The notes beneath the pieces were generated by a model. The model was not told the DNA's origin. It did no database searches and was given only the letters and a program-made list of their open reading frames with translations. Both the position numbers and the translations under genes were made by a program. 64,000 nt of DNA from Chiridota heheva (Eukaryota > Echinodermata > Holothuroidea > Apodida > Chiridotidae): assembly GCA_020152595.1 (NCBI GenBank), contig JAIGNY010004072.1:2395001-2459000 (forward strand). Reading direction: 5' to 3'. Positions 59,580 through 64,000 of this stretch are shown in pieces; the stretch's first letter is position 1; every line of letters begins with the position of its first letter.

Positions 59580-59900
59580 TAAAGGCCCGGACTACAGGCC
59601 CGGATCTCAGGGGCTGCTATACAGGCCCGGATCTCAGGGGCTGCTATATAGGCCCGGATCTCAGGGGCTGCTATACAGGCCCGGATCTCAGGGGCCGCTA
59701 TACAGGCCCGGATCTCAGGGGCCGCTATACAGGCCCAGATCTCATGGGCCGCTATACAGGCCCGGATCTCAGGGGCCGCTATACAGGCCCGGATCTCTGG
59801 GGCCGCTATACAGGTCCGGATTTTAGGGGCCGCTATACAGGCCCGGGTCTCAGGGGCCGCTCTACAGGCCCGGATCTCAGGGGCCGCTATACATGCCCGG
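59580..59900. repeat. 27-bp subterminal tandem array (right)
   Basis: About twelve units of CTATACAGGCCCGGATCTCA plus GGGGCCG in head-to-tail order; only about six are present at the left end in the inverse orientation. Because 27 is a multiple of three, a 159-codon RYTGPDLRG-type frame results and is an artefact. Confidence 0.93.
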
Positions 59901-59940
59901 ACTGTCCGGGCCTGTATAGTCGCCCCTTACTACTCTACGG

Positions 59941-62008
59941 GCCTGCTATTGGCTCAGTGAGTTTGTGTGTGTAAAATTTGCCCACTCTTGTCTGCCCAAG
60001 CTGGAGGCACCAATGACAAACATATATCAAAATACACCCTATCGGCGTAAGCTGATGCAAACAGTTAGTCGTGTTGAATCGGCTCTAATTTTTTGACACG
60101 GTGCGCTGTAGTAGGTGTTCGTATACCTGACCTAAAGTATAAACTTTGTAGCAAAATTTCGCTGAAATGAATGAAGCTAATATCAGAACTAAACCAACAA
60201 GTTCTAAGCAAATCATCGCTCGTGGGTTAAAATGCAAACAATCGTCGGTTGGAAAATTCTTTCAGCTCCCCGTTACCATGGTCACCTGCAACGTCATTTT
60301 CTGTTGCTTGTCATCTTGGCTAATAATAACGAACACAATGATATCGGCAAACAAACGAAATGCAACTTTTCAAATATATATTTCAGTGTTGATTTGCTTA
60401 AAAGCTATCAAATTGTCAAACATTAGGTCCAGTACAATAATTTGTTAACTCCGGAATTTTTTTGCAAAAGAAAGTATGTTACTCTTCATAGGCAGCGGAA
60501 CAGGGGAAGGGGAGAGGAAAAGGGGAGGAGGGGGTAGGGCACAGAGGTACCTTCTACCCACTTTTCTCAAAAGTGTAAAAAGTGCCCCGATTTTTAGAGA
60601 GGAAAATTGCCCTTTTTTGAGGGAAAAGTTTTCTTTTTCAGAAGGGAAAGGGGCCCTTTCAAAAAGGACAAATACCCTTTTTTAGAAAAGGAACTTGCCT
60701 TTTCAAACATTGAAACACTTCTCTTTCAAAGACAAGTCTACTATCAGATTATTTCATTAAAGAAAGTAATACAAATATCGCCCTAAAAAAGACTAAAATT
60801 GTGAAATTTCATGAGCTTCGCACGCATACACTATATTCTGAATTTCCCCTAAAGATAAAGTTGCAGGTCCAGCATCCCTACATATTGAACTTTTTATACT
60901 TAAAAAGCCTTTACCTTTGTCTACCTTTGTTTTCCCAACTTATAATTTGTAAAACTTTTTTAAAATAGGGCATTTCTTTAGTGTGTGCGATCCACCCCAA
61001 ATTTCATTGGTGCATTTAGTGGCCATCTTTAAGATGGGCCATGAAGGGCAAAATATACTATTTGGACCCTGACCATTGTCATAACATAAACTGACGTGTC
61101 CACTCCCATCTTCTTTGTAAACTGGTAAAGATTAAGCTATATATATATTTTTTTTTTTAAAGTCCCCCTATTATAATTGATCTTTTTATTGACAGATTGA
61201 AGAAAGTAACACAAACATCAAGCAAATTACCACAAATTTCACTCGTAAAGCATTTTTAATTTGGGTTCTGCATAAACGTACTCACCACTCAGTTGCATAT
61301 TTTATGATTCAAACTTTACTTTTTACTTGGACTCTAGGGGATAAGAGATGCGTGTTGGGATACAACTAACCTCTTTAAGTACAGAAATAGGTCACACCCA
61401 CCATAGCCAGATAGCGAAGCGGTAACAGGTGAGGCAAACAAAACTCAAGTCCGCAATCGTGCATGACCAATGCATTCTAGATGTTCATATGTGAAGTGCC
61501 GCAAGTTTTGATCCATTTATGGCACTTCTCCGGATCTTTAGAGATTTTAGCAAAAGGAATAAACAAAATTCCGTTTGCTGCCTGTTCTGGATTATGAGGG
61601 GAATGGGATTTACAAAGCCCGTAGCGGGCCCGTAGGCGCAATTTTTGTTCACCATTTTGTCGTCACTCAATCTGTGTGTGCAGAAATTTGTTTTGTGCAA
61701 GTAGTGAAAGGAGCCTATACAGGCCTATACAGCATTGCTATCACGTGATAGCTCATTTGCACATACGTAATGCTGTCTTCTGATTGGCCGAATTTTATCA
61801 TATGACTGTCACCCCTTTTTTCTTTTCTTTTTTTGAGAGATTGGTTCATATACGACCGTCTCCCTATTTTTTCATTGGTCGATCGGTTGGTGGAGGAAAA
61901 CTATTTTCATCAAAGGAAAAGATCCCCTCCCGGTGTTTGTTGGGGAGTTAAAAAAAGCACACCAATACATAGCACTTGACGAACAAGTACGGACGTTACA
62001 AACGAATG
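59941..62008. other. Non-coding flank with G-rich and A/G-rich patches
   Basis: A purine patch lies at 60490-60545 (GGAAGGGGAGAGGAAAAGGG). A/T tracts with CCCTTTTTTGA/AAAAGG words occur at 60560-60740. A box A-like GATAGCGAAGCGGTAACAG lies near 61411 without a clear box B. No gene was recognised. Confidence 0.45.
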
Positions 62009-62467
62009 TCAGAATAAATTTTTCTCTTTTTTGAATGGTTGGTGGCTCTCAGAAGAGCCTTTGGGTTCTTTATCGGTCGTTCGATCTACTGTCCTCCTGT
62101 AGTCCACTGATATTGGCCGTCTTCTTTGGTCTTGTACCTCCTTAGAATATCTTGAATGTTCAAGTGTCCAATCTGGTTTAGACGTCCATGTTTTCCTCTT
62201 CTGAGCTTTCAACGTGTAATGCTTGACAAAGCGTTGAATAGCTAGATATCTCGTAGTGTGTGAACTCGTACGGGCGTTGGAGTTGGTTGCTTTCCCCCAG
62301 TTGCTGTCTCTTGTTGCAAAGTTCCAATAGTAGTCTAGTCTTGGAATCTGATACCTCGGTGGGGTTCTGACGACAGATGTCTTTCGTGCTCTATTGTCAA
62401 ACTTGCGTGACAGACCGAACCGGTAGTAGGCTCTGATGGGTCTTCCTCCTGTGTCAACATCATCCTT
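62009..62467 (-). pseudogene. 152-codon open frame of unknown family, no start
   Basis: The frame opens after a TAG, with no ATG, and reads KDDVDTGGRPIRAYYRFGLS, later RYLAIQRFVKHYTLKAQKRK, and ends EKNLF. It is basic and rich in arginine, tyrosine and serine. A start is available only in the overlapping frame at 62335-62526, which begins MPQYLLVSRTTTLNFPDGFR. The change of frame near 62468 therefore suggests one broken gene. GC content is higher than in the flanks. No domain recognised; small basic proteins are common in virus-like mobile elements, but that is only context. Confidence 0.35.
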
Positions 62468-62526
62468 CTAAACCCGTCAGGGAAATTAAGCGTGGTGGTT
62501 CTCGATACCAGTAGGTATTGAGGCAT
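62335..62526 (-). pseudogene. 63-codon frame overlapping the previous one; possible start of the same gene
   Basis: The ATG at 62526 is preceded by GAATAAAACACATC. It reads MPQYLLVSRTTTLNFPDGFR and then continues to a stop inside the neighbouring longer frame. If a single-base change is assumed near 62468, the two would form one product of about 170 residues. That join is inference and is not made here. Confidence 0.3.
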
Positions 62527-62777
62527 GATGTGTTTTATTCAATGTCCAAGGTAAACAAAGTAAAGTCGATGTGCAAGACGTTGCATTTTTTGTGATCTCC
62601 TTCGACCAATTAGCAATGCTTGTGTTACGTCAGAGTCTCTGCAGCATTTTGATTGCAGAGTTAAAACACCTGCCCCAACCAACGCAGTGATACCATATGA
62701 ATCATGCCACGATTTTGTACTCCTTCCGCCTACTTTTTTTCTTCAATAAGCAAACACAGGTAATACAAAACAATGTT

Positions 62778-63137
62778 TTAAGATTCCCGTACAAGAATCA
62801 AGTCCCACAGACAATCCTTTAGTTTGCATTTGACAGCAAGATGTCTTAATCGTTCAGCGTAGATTCCCAACTTTCTGGCGTCTCTCCTTAATTTGATCAC
62901 CTTCTCTTCTTCGTAGTCTTTGCTAACCAATAAGTTTATCTTTTTCCAACTGTTTGAAAATGTCTTCGCGAGCGGATCTGTAATCAATGGCGTCGGCTCT
63001 CTTCCACTTCGCCTTTCCTTTCTGTAACTGTCTTGATCAGGACGTTGACCTTTGTGGCTTGCTTTAATTGGGCTTTCAGCAAATCGTGTGCTACCTCCGT
63101 CATCGCTTTCACGAATTTCGACCAGGTCTTCTTCTCT
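62778..63137 (-). pseudogene. 119-codon open frame of unknown family
   Basis: Opens after a TAA at 63138-63140 without an ATG. It starts REEDLVEIRESDDGG, later has SKDYEEEKVIKLRRDARKLG, and ends LVRES. The C-terminal half is helix-like and charged. Two other frames are open across part of the same DNA (about 62985-63230 and 63109-63384), so the true frame cannot be chosen from sequence alone. Possibly the continuation, after a frame change, of the gene at 63109-63384. Confidence 0.35.
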
Positions 63138-63384
63138 TTAAGAGAAACTCTTCTTCTGTCGGCTTGAATTCGACGGTTGTTGCTGTTTTGGCCTGCTGAG
63201 CGTTTGTCGCTGCACGTTCCTTCTCCTCTTCCATACCCATCTGTTTCTTAGCCTCTTTTAACAAATGACCCAGTACTTCTCTTTCTTCATCCATTCCGCA
63301 TCTTATAAGGGGCATAAGCGCGGCCAGACAACCTAAAGCGTTGTAGAACGGCGGTGTGACCCAGCGGTATGCTCTCCGTAGATG
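63109..63384 (-). pseudogene. 91-codon open frame of unknown family, charged coiled-coil-like
   Basis: The open frame starts HLRRAYRWVTPPFYNALG, has its first ATG at 63315 (MPLIRCGMDEEREVLGHLLK), and then is rich in K, E, A and Q (EAKKQMGMEEEKERAATNAQ), favouring a long helix. The same frame upstream, beyond two stops, gives MNRGLVQSSKDAFG from an ATG near 63480. This suggests an older, longer gene broken by stops. No recognised domain. Confidence 0.35.
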
Positions 63385-63559
63385 TCAGGGTCGCAAGAAT
63401 CGGCACACACCCTACGCCTGATCTATGTTCTGATAATTTCCGAAGGCATCTTTGCTACTTTGTACTAGTCCCCGATTCATGATGTGGTTTCTTTGTTGCA
63501 TGTGAATACAATTTAGCTGACACCGGCGATGCATTACGCTTTCGTCCGGAACACTTTCC

Positions 63560-63740
63560 CTTATTGTTGTTAGGTGTTACACTGTGACTAATCTCCAATC
63601 ATGTTGCTTCTTTGATGTCTGATGAAAGAATGAACCAGATTTCGACGATGTTTCCTTTTTATGTTCTTTTTGACCAATCAGAGCAAAGCAACAATGACGT
63701 CAGAACGTTAATGATGGCGCTCTTTCTGTATATACATGGA
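63560..63740. promoter_or_regulatory. Possible bidirectional promoter with CRE, CCAAT and TATA-like sites
   Basis: TGACGTCA at 63696-63703 is a perfect CRE. On the minus strand GATTGGTCAAAAAGAACATAAAAAGG (read in parts: an inverted CCAAT word near 63680 and ATAAAAAG near 63660) would fire toward the frames at 62.0-63.4 kb. On the plus strand GTATATACAT at about 63728 is TATA-like and is followed by an ATG-rich stretch ending at a donor-like CTCTCT/GTAAGA near 63924. The CRE-plus-TATA pairing resembles that at 53005-53043. Confidence 0.35.
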
Positions 63741-64000
63741 AGGTTCAGTAAGGGAACGTACACGGCTTGGAGATTTGTTTTCAATAATCGTACATTCAAT
63801 GTGGACTGTTATGTCGTTTCTTTCCAACCAGGCATGAAAAGTTTCGGCATGAAGTCGTACATTTCTCCATCTCTATACAATCTGCAACTGAAGTTTTGCG
63901 AAATCTTCAGCATTCACTCTCTGTAAGACCCTTCCTCGGAATCGGAATGAAACACAGGTGAAATATAACAAGTCCAAGTGCTTTTCTGTATATCATGTTT
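63741..64000. other. Right edge of the window, possible plus-strand first exon
   Basis: The plus-strand frame ending at 63926 contains MKSFGMKSYISPSLYNLQLK and coincides with a donor-like CT/GTAAGA. Nothing can be assigned before the window ends. Confidence 0.2.

Larger units (their letters stand above)
51602..59934. mobile_element. Polinton/Maverick-like element, 8.3 kb, rearranged
   Basis: The termini GGTAGTAAGGGGCGACTATA (left) and the reverse complement of the right end (AGTAGTAAGGGGCGACTATA) are inverted. A 6-bp duplication CTACGG flanks them (51596-51601, 59935-59940). A 6-bp duplication, terminal inverted repeats of about 1 kb or more with internal tandem repeats, and a 5'-AG start (right end; the left shows GG) are known Polinton hallmarks. 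The terminal repeat is about 1.1 kb at left and 2.0 kb at right, the latter enlarged by an insertion. Inside are further inverted pairs, a possible polymerase fragment and one promoter-driven exon. No integrase, packaging ATPase, protease or capsid gene was recognised. Intact Polintons are commonly 15-20 kb, so this is a deleted, rearranged, presumably non-autonomous copy. A different large-TIR element cannot be excluded. Confidence 0.7.
57905..59934. repeat. Right terminal inverted repeat, with insertion
   Basis: Inverted counterpart of 51602-52730. After the blocks shared with the left arm (57905-58780) it is interrupted by about 0.5 kb (58790-59320) carrying inverted pair 1 and a possible polymerase fragment. 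It then resumes with CCCAGTCACGAAAAGCTATA, a second copy of a piece already present at 58640. Twelve or so 27-base units follow (59580-59900), then the tip palindrome. The long plus-strand frames here (58083-58463 and 59495-59974) read through repeats and are not genes. Confidence 0.88.

Noticed and set aside
59495..59974. 159-codon frame with RYTGPDLRG repeats, and its inverse at 51558-51878
   Set aside because: Direct translation of the 27-bp subterminal DNA repeat; present in either orientation depending on the arm.
61400..61450. tRNA gene
   Set aside because: A box A-like word is present but no box B or cloverleaf.

Overview
The window looks like nuclear DNA of a marine invertebrate deuterostome, probably an echinoderm. 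It is AT-rich and intron-dominated, with no prokaryote-style gene packing. It has repeated TAGGCCTA and TAACGTTA words, dense non-autonomous DNA transposons, minisatellites, a Jockey-like retrotransposon remnant and a Polinton-like element. The echinoderm placement is an inference from texture and repeat content; no species can be named.

The one host gene I can build with confidence lies on the minus strand and spans about 15 kb or more. Four coding exons at 46785-46827, 44357-44463, 38312-38408 and 32117-32164 splice in consistent phase. They encode the N-terminal acidic transactivation part of a PEA3-type ETS transcription factor (ETV1/ETV4/ETV5 group). A possible 5' non-coding exon sits just above 47056. 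No ETS DNA-binding domain exon was seen, so either the fourth intron runs off the left edge (at least 32 kb) or small exons were missed. Most of 1-46.8 kb is therefore intron of this gene, filled with repeats.

Repeats in the intronic part, left to right: a two-copy tandem duplication at 3.1-3.8 kb; a decayed non-LTR retrotransposon at 4.3-5.85 kb; several hAT-type non-autonomous elements, most with 7-8 bp target duplications (7564-8375, 9874-10736, 20491-21511, 34788-37448, 41811-42849, 48544-49098); an 11/22-bp minisatellite beside a 24-bp minisatellite (14.3-16.06 kb) whose right part is duplicated at 18.6-19.9 kb; a 3-kb AT-rich foldback element (23.5-26.6 kb); a 0.6-kb foldback (32.8-33.4 kb); and a three-unit 300-bp tandem repeat with a hAT copy inserted in its third unit (41.2-43.1 kb).

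Upstream of the gene (47-51.5 kb) are a TTAA-flanked MITE, another hAT element, G/C tracts, a tRNA-derived relic and one weak plus-strand exon candidate. From 51602 to 59934 lies an 8.3-kb element with long, internally repetitive terminal inverted repeats and a 6-bp CTACGG target duplication, the hallmarks of a Polinton/Maverick. It is rearranged inside: three pairs of inverted segments, a fragment that may be the end of a protein-primed DNA polymerase, and a CRE/TATA-driven short first exon. The last 2 kb (62.0-63.7 kb) hold minus-strand open frames of unknown family with frame breaks, below CRE, CCAAT and TATA-like sites. They look like a decaying gene cluster, possibly from another mobile element.
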